Source: Steroidobacteraceae bacterium
GTDB taxonomy: Bacteria; Pseudomonadota; Gammaproteobacteria; Steroidobacterales; Steroidobacteraceae
Direction of reading: 5' to 3'
Assembly (NCBI GenBank): GCA_025458905.1
Contig: JALORN010000013.1
Span: forward strand, 62,001 to 126,000
DNA length: 64,000 nt
The notes below the pieces were generated by a model, which saw only the letters and a program-made list of their open reading frames with translations, had not been told where the DNA came from and did not search any database. Shown here in pieces: positions 1 to 8,914 of this stretch; the stretch's first letter is position 1, and every line of letters starts with the position of its first letter. Position numbers and translations under genes: made by a program.

Positions 1-1258
1 CGATGCCGAGCGCGCCGCTGAACTCGGCTGCGGTCTCCGAGATCGCCGATGCCGCACCAGCCCGCTCGGGAGGCGCCGCAGTGATGATGATTTCGTTGCC
101 GACCGTGAACACGGGGGCCATCGCGAGGCTCATCAGCACGGTGCTCGCGACCAGGATCGCGAGGCCCGCTGGCGTGGCGTCGACCCAGAGCATCAGCCCG
201 AAGGCCACCGCGGCGAGCGCGAGCCCGCCGACGATGATCCGCTCCTGGAGCCAGCGCCGGGTGAGGCGGGACGTGCCGAGCGAGCCGGCCAGGAAGCCGA
301 TCGCCCAGGGGAGGGTCGCGAGGCCGGCCATGAGCGGCGACAGCCCGAGCACGAGCTGCAGGAACTGGGTGACGAAGATGTAGATCCCGAACATCGCGAG
401 GCTCGAGAGGCCGTAGGCGGAGACCGCGGCCGCGAAGCGCGGCTGGCGGAACAGCCCGAGGTCGAGCAGCGGGTAGGACAGGCGCGACTGGCGATGCAGG
501 AATGCCCCGCCCACCAGCAGCCCGCCGCCGATGGCCACCGCGGACGGGGCCTGCAGGCCGTGCTCGGCCACGTGCTTGACGCCGTAGATCACGGCGAGCA
601 CGGCGACGATCGACAGCAGCACGCTCGTCAGGTCGACCACGCCGGCCTGCGGATCTCGGTACTCGGGCAAGAGGCGGGGGCCGAGCAGCAGCAGCAGTGC
701 CATCACCGGCACGGCGACCAGGAACACCGAACCCCAGTGGAAGTACTCCAGCAGCAGGCCGCCGACCAGCGGGCCGATCGCGCCGCCGAGCGAGAAGCTC
801 GCGATCCAGACGCCGATCGCGAACTGCCGCTGCTGCGGGTCGTGGAACATGTTGCGGATCAGTGACAGCGTCGACGGCGCCAGCGTCGCACCGGCGACTC
901 CGAGCAGCGCGCGCATCGCGATCAGCATCGGCGCACTGCCCGAGAACGCCGCCACCCACGAGGCCGCGCCGAAGGCCGCGGCGCCGGCGAGCAGCAGACG
1001 GCGCCGCCCGATGCGGTCGCCGAGCGTGCCCATCGTGATCAGCAGTCCCGCGACCAGGAAGCCGTAGATGTCGATCATCCACAGCAGCTGGGCGCTGCTC
1101 GGCTTCAGTTCGGCGCTGATCGCCGGGATGGCGAGGTTCAGCACCGTCAGGTCCATCGAGTAGACGAGGCAGGGCAGCGCGATCACGGCGAGCCCGGTCC
1201 ATTCGCGGCGGGTCGCGCGCGGCGGCGTATCGGGCGCTTCGCGGCCGGGGCTGTCCAT
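1..1258 (-). CDS. DHA2-family MFS drug/proton antiporter, C-terminus cut by the window edge
   Basis: Inner-membrane major facilitator of the 14-helix DHA2 (EmrB/QacA/SmvA) family, expected to expel lipophilic cations or drugs by proton antiport. The start at 1258 gives a short polar N-terminus, a first helix containing the family signature MDLTVLNLAIP, and the loop 2-3 motif GTLGDRIGRRR. Hydrophobic helices continue to the left edge. About 419 codons are visible without a stop; the family is usually about 500 residues, so roughly the last two or three helices lie outside. No strong ribosome binding site is seen. The next gene, at 1408, is on the same strand 149 bases upstream and looks unrelated. 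Family call is secure; the substrate is unknown. Confidence 0.85.
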   Translation of the reverse strand, partial: MDSPGREAPDTPPRATRREWTGLAVIALPCLVYSMDLTVLNLAIPAISAELKPSSAQLLWMIDIYGFLVAGLLITMGTLGDRIGRRRLLLAGAAAFGAASWVAAFSGSAPMLIAMRALLGVAGATLAPSTLSLIRNMFHDPQQRQFAIGVWIASFSLGGAIGPLVGGLLLEYFHWGSVFLVAVPVMALLLLLGPRLLPEYRDPQAGVVDLTSVLLSIVAVLAVIYGVKHVAEHGLQAPSAVAIGGGLLVGGAFLHRQSRLSYPLLDLGLFRQPRFAAAVSAYGLSSLAMFGIYIFVTQFLQLVLGLSPLMAGLATLPWAIGFLAGSLGTSRLTRRWLQERIIVGGLALAAVAFGLMLWVDATPAGLAILVASTVLMSLAMAPVFTVGNEIIITAAPPERAGAASAISETAAEFSGALGI

Positions 1259-1407
1259 GGCGTCGACCTGCGTGAAGAGGGGCGTCGGAGCGAGCAGGAG
1301 CGGCGGGTGCCGCGGCCTGCACCGCGGGCGCGCACTCTAGCGCGGCACGGCGCATCCCGGCAGTGGGCGAGGGCGATCGCGCCCCGCCTGGCCCGCGTCG
1401 AGGTGCC

Positions 1408-2940
1408 TCAGGCGCCGAGCAGGCGCAGCAGCGACGGTTCGATCGCCGCCGCGGCCAGCAGCCCACTGAGGCTCGACGGATACACCCCTGCACCGACGAC
1501 GTCCTGCCCCGCGAGCAGCAGGCCCGGCACGGGCGTGCGGACGTCGAGCGCCGGCGAGGCGAGGCGCGCGGCGCTCATCTCGAGCCCGTACATCGAGCCG
1601 CCGGGCGTGCGCACGAACCGGGCCTGGGACACCGGCGTCGCGACCTCGTGGAAGCGGATCCGCGGCGCGAGCCGCGGGAAATGGCGTGCGAACTGCGCCA
1701 GCAGGCGGCGTTCCACGCCGTCCTTGAGGGCGCGATAGGCGTCCGGCTCGTGGCGCGTGCCGTGGCGCAGCCACGGGTCGAAGGCCGTCGTCTCGCAGAG
1801 CGCGAGCACCTCGGCGGTGTGCGGCCCCGCATGGGCCGGATCCTTCAGGGATGGAAAGGACACGAACAGCGCCGGCGCGTCCTCGTCCGCCGGCGAATTC
1901 CAGTGGCGGTCGATGTCGAGGGACTCGTAGACCCAGCTGTTGGCGGAGCTCGCGCCGTCGGCCTCGATCCCGTCATCGAAGCCGAGGTACAGCGACACGT
2001 ACGACGGGCCGGGCTGCAGCGTCGCGGCCTGCTCGATCCAGTTCGTCGGCGCCGCAGCGCCGAGGGCCGTGATCGTGTTCTTCACGCCCATCGTGGAGAT
2101 GACGTGCCCGGCGATCTCGAGATGGTCCTGGCCGCCGCGTCGCCAGACGACGCCGGCGGCGCGGCCCTCGAGCTGGCGGATCTCGCGGACGTCGGCGCGC
2201 GCTCGGACCTCGCCGCCGGCCCTCTCGATGCGCGCGGCGAGCACGGCCGCGAAGCGGCCGGGGCCACCGACTGGATACCAGGCGCCCCCGTCGTAGGCGC
2301 CCATGACCAGCGCGTGTTCGACGAGCGGCGCCGTCGAGGGGCGCCCGCCGTAGTCGCCGCCGCGTGCGCCGAGCACGGCCCGCAGCTCGGGGCTACCGAT
2401 CCCGGCGAGCGCCTCGGCCACGGTGAGCTGCGAGTAGCGCTGCACGGCCGCGCCCTTCCAGAAACGCAGGCCCTCGGCCAACCAGCCGGGCATGCCGCGT
2501 GCGCTCATCAGCGCCATGGCGGCGCCGCGTGCCTCGGCCATTTCGGCGAACCAGCGGTCGATCGCCGGGACCTCGTCCGGGAACCGTGCCCGCAGCGACG
2601 CCCGGTACTCGGACTCGGGATGGCGTATCCCGAACTCGAATCCAGGCAGCCGCACGAGGTCGTAGGGATTGGCGCAGGCTGCGAAGTCCACCCTCCCTTC
2701 GCCGAGCGCGTCGAGCAGGCGCTTGAAATGCCCTCCGGGCGAGCCGTGGTCCCGGGGATCGGCGCCGCTGAGGTAGTGCACGCCGGTGGCGAAGGTCCAC
2801 GTGTGACGCTGGAAGGTCTGGGTCAGGCCGCCCACCACCGCGTGCTGCTCGAGCACCAGCACGCGGCGCCCGCGGGTGGCGAGCGCCGCGGCCGCGGTCA
2901 GGCCGCTGATGCCCGAGCCGATCACGATGACATCCCACAT
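1408..2940 (-). CDS. FAD-dependent oxidoreductase, carotenoid desaturase/retinol saturase-like
   Basis: A 510-residue flavoprotein. The start at 2940 places the dinucleotide-binding motif VIGSGISGL at residues 6-14, as expected for phytoene-desaturase/all-trans-retinol-13,14-reductase-type enzymes; a longer in-frame extension to 3090 is arginine-rich and unlikely. The substrate-cap region holds GVHYLSG, and the C-terminal FAD segment PGLLLAGQDVVGAG is intact. No export signal, so it should be cytoplasmic or membrane-associated and act on a hydrophobic polyene or similar lipid. It is the last gene of a minus-strand group with the amidohydrolase ending at 3087 (146-base gap). No carotenoid synthesis genes accompany it, so a carotenoid role is not supported by context. 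Confidence 0.8.
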   Translation of the reverse strand: MWDVIVIGSGISGLTAAAALATRGRRVLVLEQHAVVGGLTQTFQRHTWTFATGVHYLSGADPRDHGSPGGHFKRLLDALGEGRVDFAACANPYDLVRLPGFEFGIRHPESEYRASLRARFPDEVPAIDRWFAEMAEARGAAMALMSARGMPGWLAEGLRFWKGAAVQRYSQLTVAEALAGIGSPELRAVLGARGGDYGGRPSTAPLVEHALVMGAYDGGAWYPVGGPGRFAAVLAARIERAGGEVRARADVREIRQLEGRAAGVVWRRGGQDHLEIAGHVISTMGVKNTITALGAAAPTNWIEQAATLQPGPSYVSLYLGFDDGIEADGASSANSWVYESLDIDRHWNSPADEDAPALFVSFPSLKDPAHAGPHTAEVLALCETTAFDPWLRHGTRHEPDAYRALKDGVERRLLAQFARHFPRLAPRIRFHEVATPVSQARFVRTPGGSMYGLEMSAARLASPALDVRTPVPGLLLAGQDVVGAGVYPSSLSGLLAAAAIEPSLLRLLGA

Positions 2941-3086
2941 GCCGCAGGGATTCTGCGACCGCCGTGGCTGCGGCCTGCATCGGGACTTGTGCGGAGTCGC
3001 GCGGCGCCCGCCGCCGAGAAGGCCGCGATCAGCAGGCCGCAGGCGCCGGCACGCTGCGGTTCTCGTCGGATACGCTGGTCCGGGAG

Positions 3087-4295
3087 TCACCCCTGCCGCT
3101 GCATCACGTAGGGCTCGCGCAGCCCGTTCGCCGACTTCCAGCTGGAGAAGCGGTCGCCGGCCAGCTTGCGGCGCTGCGCGGCGACGTCGATGCCGTGGTA
3201 ACGCGCGAGGTTGCCCCCGAGGATCCTCGCCTTCGCATCGTCATCGACCGTGAAGTCCGCGCCCTGCGGCGGCACGTAGTCGTAGAAGGCATTCAGCATC
3301 CAGTAGGGATGCTGGTTGGCTGCCGTGGAGGCGTAGATGATGCGGTCGACGTCCACGTTCTTCATGAAGGCGGCCATCATGCGGTGGAAGAGCGCCATGT
3401 CGTAGAGCGGGAACAGGAACGGCCCCTCCATCACCGCCGTGACGTTGCGCCGCGCCCGCATCAGCTGCACGGTCTCCTCGAAGTTCTGCCAGCCGGCATG
3501 GACGAGGTGGAAGGTGAGCTCCGGGAAGGCCGCGGCGGCGCGGTACATGTCGTCGATGCCCAGGGCCGCGGTCGAGGGCCCGGTGTAGCCCACCAGCTTG
3601 TGGATCGCCACGTGGCGCACGCCGCGGCCCCGCAGGTGCTCGAAGACCGGGAAGGCGCGCTTCTCGTCGTCCATCAGCCAGCCTTCGGCCGCGTCGGTCT
3701 CGGGGTTGATGCGCGTCGGGTAGAGCTTGATGCCGTCGGCGCCCTGCGCCACCAGCTGGTCCGCCTGGGCACGGACCTGCTCGAGCGGGCGGAACACGTC
3801 GAGCGCCCCGTACCAGAGCACCCGGTCGGGATAGTGGTGCTTGAGGTAGGCACCCTTCTCGTTGGAGACGAGGCCGTCCCAGTGCGTGTCGTACATCGGC
3901 ACCGAGTGCATGATCATCATGTCGGTGGTGCTCTCGAGGAACACGAGGTCGACGAGTTCCTCGGCCTGCCAGTCGCGGTTGTACTGGGCGGTCGTGAGCT
4001 GGTAACGCTTCGGCGTGCAGGCGAGGTGCCACTTGCTGGTGGTGTCGAGCGTGACGCGCGCGGCGCGGCTGCGGCGCAGGTTGTACCCGGCGTGGTTGTA
4101 GGCGTGTGCCACGCCGTCGATCACGAAGAAGCGGCCGGCCTTCGGGTGAGGCTTCGGCGACCAGTCCGCAGGCAACGAAACGGCGCCCGCCGGCGGGACC
4201 TGCGCGACGACCGGCGCACCGGCCGCGACGGCGGCGGCGCCTGCCGCACCGAGCAGCTCGCGGCGCGTCAGTCTCCAGTCAGGGAACTTCTCCAT
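3087..4295 (-). CDS. Tat-exported amidohydrolase (Amidohydro_2-like TIM barrel)
   Basis: A 402-residue protein starting with a twin-arginine signal (TRRELLG followed by an Ala-rich stretch ending near VAQ), so it should be periplasmic. The rest resembles amidohydrolase-2/ACMSD-type TIM barrels: a strand-1 histidine cluster (VAHAYNH), GADGIKLYP in mid-barrel, HKLVGYTG, and FHLVHAGW. The last-strand Asp usually found as GSDxP is not obvious; the corresponding place reads YASTAANQHPYW, so the metal site may be altered. The start at 4295 overlaps the end of the upstream DUF59 gene by 17 bases, indicating translational coupling. Substrate unknown; a decarboxylase or lactonase activity is equally possible. 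Confidence 0.72.
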   Translation of the reverse strand: MEKFPDWRLTRRELLGAAGAAAVAAGAPVVAQVPPAGAVSLPADWSPKPHPKAGRFFVIDGVAHAYNHAGYNLRRSRAARVTLDTTSKWHLACTPKRYQLTTAQYNRDWQAEELVDLVFLESTTDMMIMHSVPMYDTHWDGLVSNEKGAYLKHHYPDRVLWYGALDVFRPLEQVRAQADQLVAQGADGIKLYPTRINPETDAAEGWLMDDEKRAFPVFEHLRGRGVRHVAIHKLVGYTGPSTAALGIDDMYRAAAAFPELTFHLVHAGWQNFEETVQLMRARRNVTAVMEGPFLFPLYDMALFHRMMAAFMKNVDVDRIIYASTAANQHPYWMLNAFYDYVPPQGADFTVDDDAKARILGGNLARYHGIDVAAQRRKLAGDRFSSWKSANGLREPYVMQRQG

Positions 4296-4689
4296 CCTGG
4301 ACTCCAGCGGCGCGGGACACCGCGATCGGTACGTTGCGGAACGTCGGTGCGAAGGCGGCACGGCGGTCGGCGAACACGCGGCGCGCCCGCTCGCTCATCC
4401 GTGCCGGCTCCCAGATCGGGAGATGGTCGAACACCACCTCGATCCGCGCGACCCCGGGCAGCGTCGGTGCGAGATCCTCGATCTCGGTGACGATCCGGTG
4501 CGCGAAGACGCAGGTCGGCTCGGTCAGCGTCATGCGCACTTCGATGACGTCGCCGCGCCGGCTGACCTCGTTGACCAGACCGAGGTCGAGGATGCCGAGG
4601 GGGTGGTCGGAGAGCGCGTGGCAGGGGTCCAGCACCGAGGCGAGGGCATCCCGGATGCGACGCATGTCCTCGGTCAGGATCGGTGCCAT
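4279..4689 (-). CDS. MIP18/DUF59 family iron-sulfur assembly-like protein
   Basis: A 136-residue protein of the MIP18 (DUF59, PaaD/SufT-like) family. It shows the family core LGILDLGLVNEV, with the usual DLGLV, followed by the strand VRMTLTEPTC carrying the single conserved cysteine that aids Fe-S cluster transfer in studied relatives. The C-terminal 45 residues are basic and not typical. It is the first gene of the operon and overlaps the exported amidohydrolase by 17 bases. No phenylacetate monooxygenase or suf genes are nearby, so its client is unknown. An operon pairing with a Tat-exported enzyme is odd because DUF59 proteins act in the cytoplasm. Confidence 0.72.
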   Translation of the reverse strand: MAPILTEDMRRIRDALASVLDPCHALSDHPLGILDLGLVNEVSRRGDVIEVRMTLTEPTCVFAHRIVTEIEDLAPTLPGVARIEVVFDHLPIWEPARMSERARRVFADRRAAFAPTFRNVPIAVSRAAGVQDGEVP

Positions 4690-4851
4690 GCCTGCTCCGT
4701 TCGAGTGACGCCCGGCTCGCGGGAGCCGCCGCGGAAAGTGTAGCCGACCCGAGTGAGCCGATGGGGCCATGCTCGGGCGGGGCCGAACCATCCGGCACCG
4801 GCCCGCTCCCGTCCGAAGGACGGCAACACAGTCATCACCGCGGCGTCATCT

Positions 4852-4873
4852 TCCCGATACAGGGTTCTCGGGA
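4852..4873. promoter_or_regulatory. Perfect dyad TCCCGA-N10-TCGGGA, operator-like
   Basis: Six-base arms form a perfect inverted repeat, 28 bases before the PHP gene start at 4902 and inside the 212-base divergent gap to the DUF59 operon. A second short hairpin (CCGTCC, 3-base loop, GGACGG) lies at 4809-4823. The size fits a dimeric repressor site, but no regulator gene is adjacent, and in such GC-rich DNA a six-base dyad can occur by chance. Confidence 0.3.
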
Positions 4874-4901
4874 GATCGGCCTGGAACCACGGAGGACGCC
4901 G

Positions 4902-6212
4902 ATGATCCGGAAGAAGACCTCGGCAGCGATGCTGCTCTGCCTGCTGTCCACTGCGATCGCCATGTCCCACGAACGCAGGGCCGCCGTCGAGGGCCGCGCG
5001 ACGGCGACCCCCGCCGGATGGTGGAAGGGGAACACGCACACCCATACCTGGTGGAGCGACGGCGACAGTCCGCCGGAGTCGGTCGCGGCCTGGTATCGCG
5101 ACCGCGGCTACCACTTCCTGGTGCTCAGCGACCACAACCGGATGCAGGAGGGGCAGCTCTGGTATGCCGTCGACGACGCCGCGAAGCGCCAGGCGCTGGA
5201 GCTCTACCGGAGGCAGTTCGGACCGGACTGGGTCGAGGTCCGCGAGCGCGATGGCGTCACGGAAGTGAAGCTCAAGTCGCTCGACGAGTTCCGCACCCTG
5301 TTCGAGGAGAAGGACCGGTTCATCTTCATCCGCGGCATGGAGATCACGGACCGGCAGGAACAGCACCCGGTGCACCTGAACGGGGTCAACCTCGAGCGAT
5401 CCCTGGTCCCGCAGCGCGGCGCGACGGTGGCCGAGGTGCTGCAGAGGAACATCGAGGCGGTGGCCGAGCAGGGACGGCGCACCGGGCGGCCAATGTTCTC
5501 GCACGTCAACCACCCGAACTTCTTCTACGCCATCACGGCGGAGGACCTCGTCGCCCTCGATCACGAGGCCGGCGACGGATTCTTCGAGGTCTACAACGGC
5601 CACTCCGGCGTCCGCAACCACGGCGACGCGCAGCACCCTGGCACCGAGCGGCTCTGGGACATCGTACTCGCGCAGCGTCTCGCCGGGCGCGGCACCACGG
5701 TGCTCTATGGCGTGGCCACCGACGATGCCCACCAGTACACCCAGTGGGGCCTGCAGAAGGTGAATCCGGGGCGCGGCTGGGTGATGGTGCGCGCGCCGCG
5801 GCTGACGCCCGACACGATCACGGCGGCCATGAAGCGCGGTGACTTCTACAACAGCACCGGCGTCGTCCTGCGGCAGCTCTCGATCCGCGAGCGCACCCTC
5901 GAGCTCGAAGTGCAGCCCGAGAAGGGCGTGACCTACAGCATCGAGTTCGTCGGCACGCGCCGCGGCGTCGATCTCGCCGGCGCCACCGTGACCGCGCCGC
6001 CTGCCGATGCACCGGGCCGCCTGTCGCAGCGCTACGACGAGCGCATCGGGGAGACGTTCGAGCGCGTCGCGGGAACGCGGGCGCGCTACGTCGCACGGGG
6101 TGACGAGATCTACGTGCGCGCGCGCGTCGTCTCCTCGCGCCTGCATCCCAACCCGTTCGCGGAGGGCGACCGCGAGATGGCCTGGACCCAGCCGCTGGTC
6201 ATCGCACCGTAA
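4902..6212 (+). CDS. Exported PHP-domain metal-dependent phosphoesterase
   Basis: A 436-residue protein with an N-terminal signal peptide (basic MIRKK, hydrophobic core to about residue 21). A PHP fold follows: the first metal motif is HTHTWWSDGD at residues 46-55, then VLSDHN, then FSHVNHPNF and finally VATDDAH. These are the spaced His/Asp clusters expected for a trinuclear metal site. The start at 4902 has GGAGG six bases upstream, so the long N-terminal extension open in this frame is rejected. The family hydrolyses phosphoesters; here it would act outside the cytoplasm. It stops 16 bases before the Pho-box-like array of the following operon, so a role in phosphate salvage is possible but inferred. 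Confidence 0.78.
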   Translation: MIRKKTSAAMLLCLLSTAIAMSHERRAAVEGRATATPAGWWKGNTHTHTWWSDGDSPPESVAAWYRDRGYHFLVLSDHNRMQEGQLWYAVDDAAKRQALELYRRQFGPDWVEVRERDGVTEVKLKSLDEFRTLFEEKDRFIFIRGMEITDRQEQHPVHLNGVNLERSLVPQRGATVAEVLQRNIEAVAEQGRRTGRPMFSHVNHPNFFYAITAEDLVALDHEAGDGFFEVYNGHSGVRNHGDAQHPGTERLWDIVLAQRLAGRGTTVLYGVATDDAHQYTQWGLQKVNPGRGWVMVRAPRLTPDTITAAMKRGDFYNSTGVVLRQLSIRERTLELEVQPEKGVTYSIEFVGTRRGVDLAGATVTAPPADAPGRLSQRYDERIGETFERVAGTRARYVARGDEIYVRARVVSSRLHPNPFAEGDREMAWTQPLVIAP

Positions 6213-6228
6213 CGGCGGCGCCAACGGC

Positions 6229-6273
6229 AGTTCATCGCTCGTTCATCGGTCGTTTACCGGAGCCGTGTGGAAT
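6229..6273 (+). promoter_or_regulatory. Pho-box-like triple direct repeat with a -10 element
   Basis: Three seven-base units, AGTTCAT (6229), CGTTCAT (6240) and CGTTTAC (6251), are each separated by four bases, giving the exact 11-base period of PhoB sites. The middle unit matches the enteric CTGTCAT unit at five of seven bases; the flanking units match less well. Ten bases after the last repeat is TGGAAT (6268-6273), a plausible -10, which is the usual spacing at Pho promoters. The transcript would lead 65 bases later into the TonB receptor and PhoD. The four-base spacers are GC-rich rather than AT-rich, so this rests on spacing and context. Confidence 0.6.
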
Positions 6274-6337
6274 CACGCCCGAGCCCGCGCCCCCGGCGCG
6301 GCGACTCGACAACCAGAACATCAGGCGGGAAACACAG

Positions 6338-8914
6338 ATGAATACGCGAATCGTGGAGTTCGCGCGGTGCCTCGTGCGCTGCGCCATCGTCGCCATGGCC
6401 GGCACGGCCGCGCTGCCGGTCGTCGCGGCCGAGCAGGATGCGGCGGACGCCCCGGCAGAGACGACTGCCGAAGTGCTGGAGGAAGTCCGTGTGGAAGGGC
6501 GGCGCTTCAGCGACCAGCTGTCGACGACGGCCTACGAGGCTGCGAAGTTCGGCAGCCAGGTGCAGCTGATCACGGCCGACGAAGTGGACACGGGCGGCTT
6601 CACCAACTTCGGCGAGCTGGCCGCGGGTCTGATCCGCGGTGCCAACATCGGCTACTCGCCCGACGAGGGCGAGTTCACGATCCGCATCGACGGCGGCTCC
6701 GACCGCGACACGCTGCTGCTGCTCGACGGCATACCGACCTTCGACCGCGGCACGCCGCTGGAGGACCTCTGGGGCGCGACCGCGATCGACCCGCGGATGA
6801 TCGAGACGGTCGAGATCCTGCGCGGCGGCCAGAGCCTCTACTACGGCGGCAACGGTGGGCTCGGCGTCGTGACCGTGCGCTACAAGGAGCCGAAGGGGGA
6901 GCAGGCGGGCGAGTTCGGCGCCTACTGGGGCGACTTCAAGACCCGCGAGGTCTACGGCAACGTCGCCTTCCCTCTGGGCGGCAGCGAGCACAGCGTGATG
7001 TTCTACGGCCGCTCCTACGAGACCGACGCGCACGAGATCTTCAGCCGCGAGGCCTACAACGACGTGGTGCTCGAGCTCGGGGGACGGCACGACTTCCCCT
7101 ACACCTACAACCTGATCGGCGCGAAGTACCGCTGGAACATCAACGACTTCACCGCGTTCAAGCTCGGCGCCGAGCTCGCCACCATCGACTTCCGCGACTC
7201 CTTCCCGAACGACCACATCTTCAACCTCAACTACACCGAGTACCCGAAGTTCAACGCGGCCTTCACCACCGAGTTCGGCGAGCGGGTGAGCTTCGAGGCC
7301 GAGGCGTTCTTCCAGGCCCCGACACTGAAGAACACCGAGGTCGACGCGCAGATCTGCCGCATCCCGCAGGGCGTGCTCAACCCGATGACCGGGCGGCCGT
7401 TCACGCTCGCCGCCGAGTTCGAGGCCTATGCCCGGGCGAACAACCTGCCGGCCGGCTGCGTGACCAACCCGGACAGCAGCCCGAAGGCCGACCGCAACTC
7501 GCGCGACGGCTTCTACGTCGACGCCCAGGGCCGGGTGCTCGGCACGCTGCAGAACCCGTTCCGCGTCGGTGACGGCATGGGTTTCGTGATCCAGACGGTG
7601 GCGCAGTTCGGCACCGGCGTCCCGGTCAAGGGCTTCGGCGAGGGCACGCAGTTCAAGGCGGGCTACAAGGAGTACGGCGCGAACGCGCGGACCAAGTTCC
7701 GCTGGAACGAGAAGTTCGAGACCGTGGTCGGCGTGCAGCACGTCGCCTCGCAGGACAACTCGGCGCCGGAATACGGCATCCGCTCCGACAGCATCACCTC
7801 GACCGGTGTCTACGCCGACATGCGTGCCAACCTCGATTTCCTGGAGGGCACCGCGCTGTCGATCGCCGGTCGCCAGGACTTCAACAACCTGTTCGACGAC
7901 ACCTTCATCTGGCGTGCGAGCCTGCGCCAGGGCTTGCCGAAGGGCTACTACTTCCGCGGCAGCGCCGGCACCTCGTACGCCAACCCGCGCGCGCAGGAGC
8001 TGGGCCTGTTCGGCAACACCATCACGAACCCGTCGCTGGAGACCCAGGAGGTCGAGACCTACGGGCTCGGCGCCGGGCTCGACGGCGAGTTCCGCGGCGG
8101 CACCTTCAACGTCGAGCTCGGCTACTTCGACACGCAGATCAGCAACCTCTTCGGCAATGCGCAGATCCGCAACGTCTGCCCCGGCGTGGACCCCACGCAG
8201 GTGATCAACCCGAACATCATCACGCCGACCGAGTTCTGCGAGCGCTTCCCGACCAGCGGTCTCTCGCCGCTGGACTTCGCGACGTTCAACACGCGCGCGG
8301 TGCAGGACATCAAGGGCTACACGCTCGACGTCTCGCTCGACCTCGAGAAGTGGACCCTCGACTTCAGCTTCACCAAGCAGGAATCGCTGGAGCCGAACCC
8401 GGTGTTCGGGCTGCGCGCGGTGCGCGCCGGCACCGGGCAGGCCCTGGCGACGCTGGTGCCGGGCGCGGCCGGTTCCGACCCGCTCCGCCAGTCGGGCGAG
8501 CGCCCGGAGTGGATGGCCTCGGCGCTGCTGACCTACAAGCCGACCGACCGCTGGATCATCTCCCTGAACCCGCGCTGGCAGGGGCCCGAGTTCCTCTACG
8601 TGCAGAACAACGCGGCGCGGCTGGTCGACGCCGCCGGGAACCGCACCAATCCCGACGTGAACTTCGGCGACTACTTCGTGCTCAACGCCTCGGTCCAGCG
8701 CTTCCTCGGCGAGGACAAGCAGCATCGCCTGATGCTGCGCGTCGTGAACCTCACCGACGAGGACTACTGGGAGCGCGGCGGCGCCACCGACCGGTTGTTC
8801 TCGAGGCCCGGGGTGCGCGGCGAGATCGGGCCCAACAACCCGGAGTTCTTCTACACCTATGGCTGGAACGGCAAGCCGCTGTCGTTCTACGTGCAGTACG
8901 AGTACAACTTCTGA
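6338..8914 (+). CDS. TonB-dependent outer-membrane receptor
   Basis: An 858-residue receptor with a signal peptide cleaved near PVVAAE (about residue 31), a TonB-box/plug region beginning EVLEEVRVEGRR, a plug domain containing RIDGGSDRDTLLLLDGIP and VEILRGGQSLYYGG, and a long beta-barrel ending in the outer-membrane signature YEYNF. AGGCGGGA precedes the ATG. The stop overlaps the phosphatase start as TGATG, so the two are translated together. With the Pho-box-like site upstream, the best guess for its cargo is an organophosphate or a phosphorylated metabolite that PhoD then opens; the sequence alone does not prove this. Confidence 0.88.
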   Translation: MNTRIVEFARCLVRCAIVAMAGTAALPVVAAEQDAADAPAETTAEVLEEVRVEGRRFSDQLSTTAYEAAKFGSQVQLITADEVDTGGFTNFGELAAGLIRGANIGYSPDEGEFTIRIDGGSDRDTLLLLDGIPTFDRGTPLEDLWGATAIDPRMIETVEILRGGQSLYYGGNGGLGVVTVRYKEPKGEQAGEFGAYWGDFKTREVYGNVAFPLGGSEHSVMFYGRSYETDAHEIFSREAYNDVVLELGGRHDFPYTYNLIGAKYRWNINDFTAFKLGAELATIDFRDSFPNDHIFNLNYTEYPKFNAAFTTEFGERVSFEAEAFFQAPTLKNTEVDAQICRIPQGVLNPMTGRPFTLAAEFEAYARANNLPAGCVTNPDSSPKADRNSRDGFYVDAQGRVLGTLQNPFRVGDGMGFVIQTVAQFGTGVPVKGFGEGTQFKAGYKEYGANARTKFRWNEKFETVVGVQHVASQDNSAPEYGIRSDSITSTGVYADMRANLDFLEGTALSIAGRQDFNNLFDDTFIWRASLRQGLPKGYYFRGSAGTSYANPRAQELGLFGNTITNPSLETQEVETYGLGAGLDGEFRGGTFNVELGYFDTQISNLFGNAQIRNVCPGVDPTQVINPNIITPTEFCERFPTSGLSPLDFATFNTRAVQDIKGYTLDVSLDLEKWTLDFSFTKQESLEPNPVFGLRAVRAGTGQALATLVPGAAGSDPLRQSGERPEWMASALLTYKPTDRWIISLNPRWQGPEFLYVQNNAARLVDAAGNRTNPDVNFGDYFVLNASVQRFLGEDKQHRLMLRVVNLTDEDYWERGGATDRLFSRPGVRGEIGPNNPEFFYTYGWNGKPLSFYVQYEYNF

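Noticed and set aside
1363-3111. Open frame on the plus strand opposite the FAD oxidoreductase
   Set aside because: Shadow frame; the minus strand holds intact FAD motifs.
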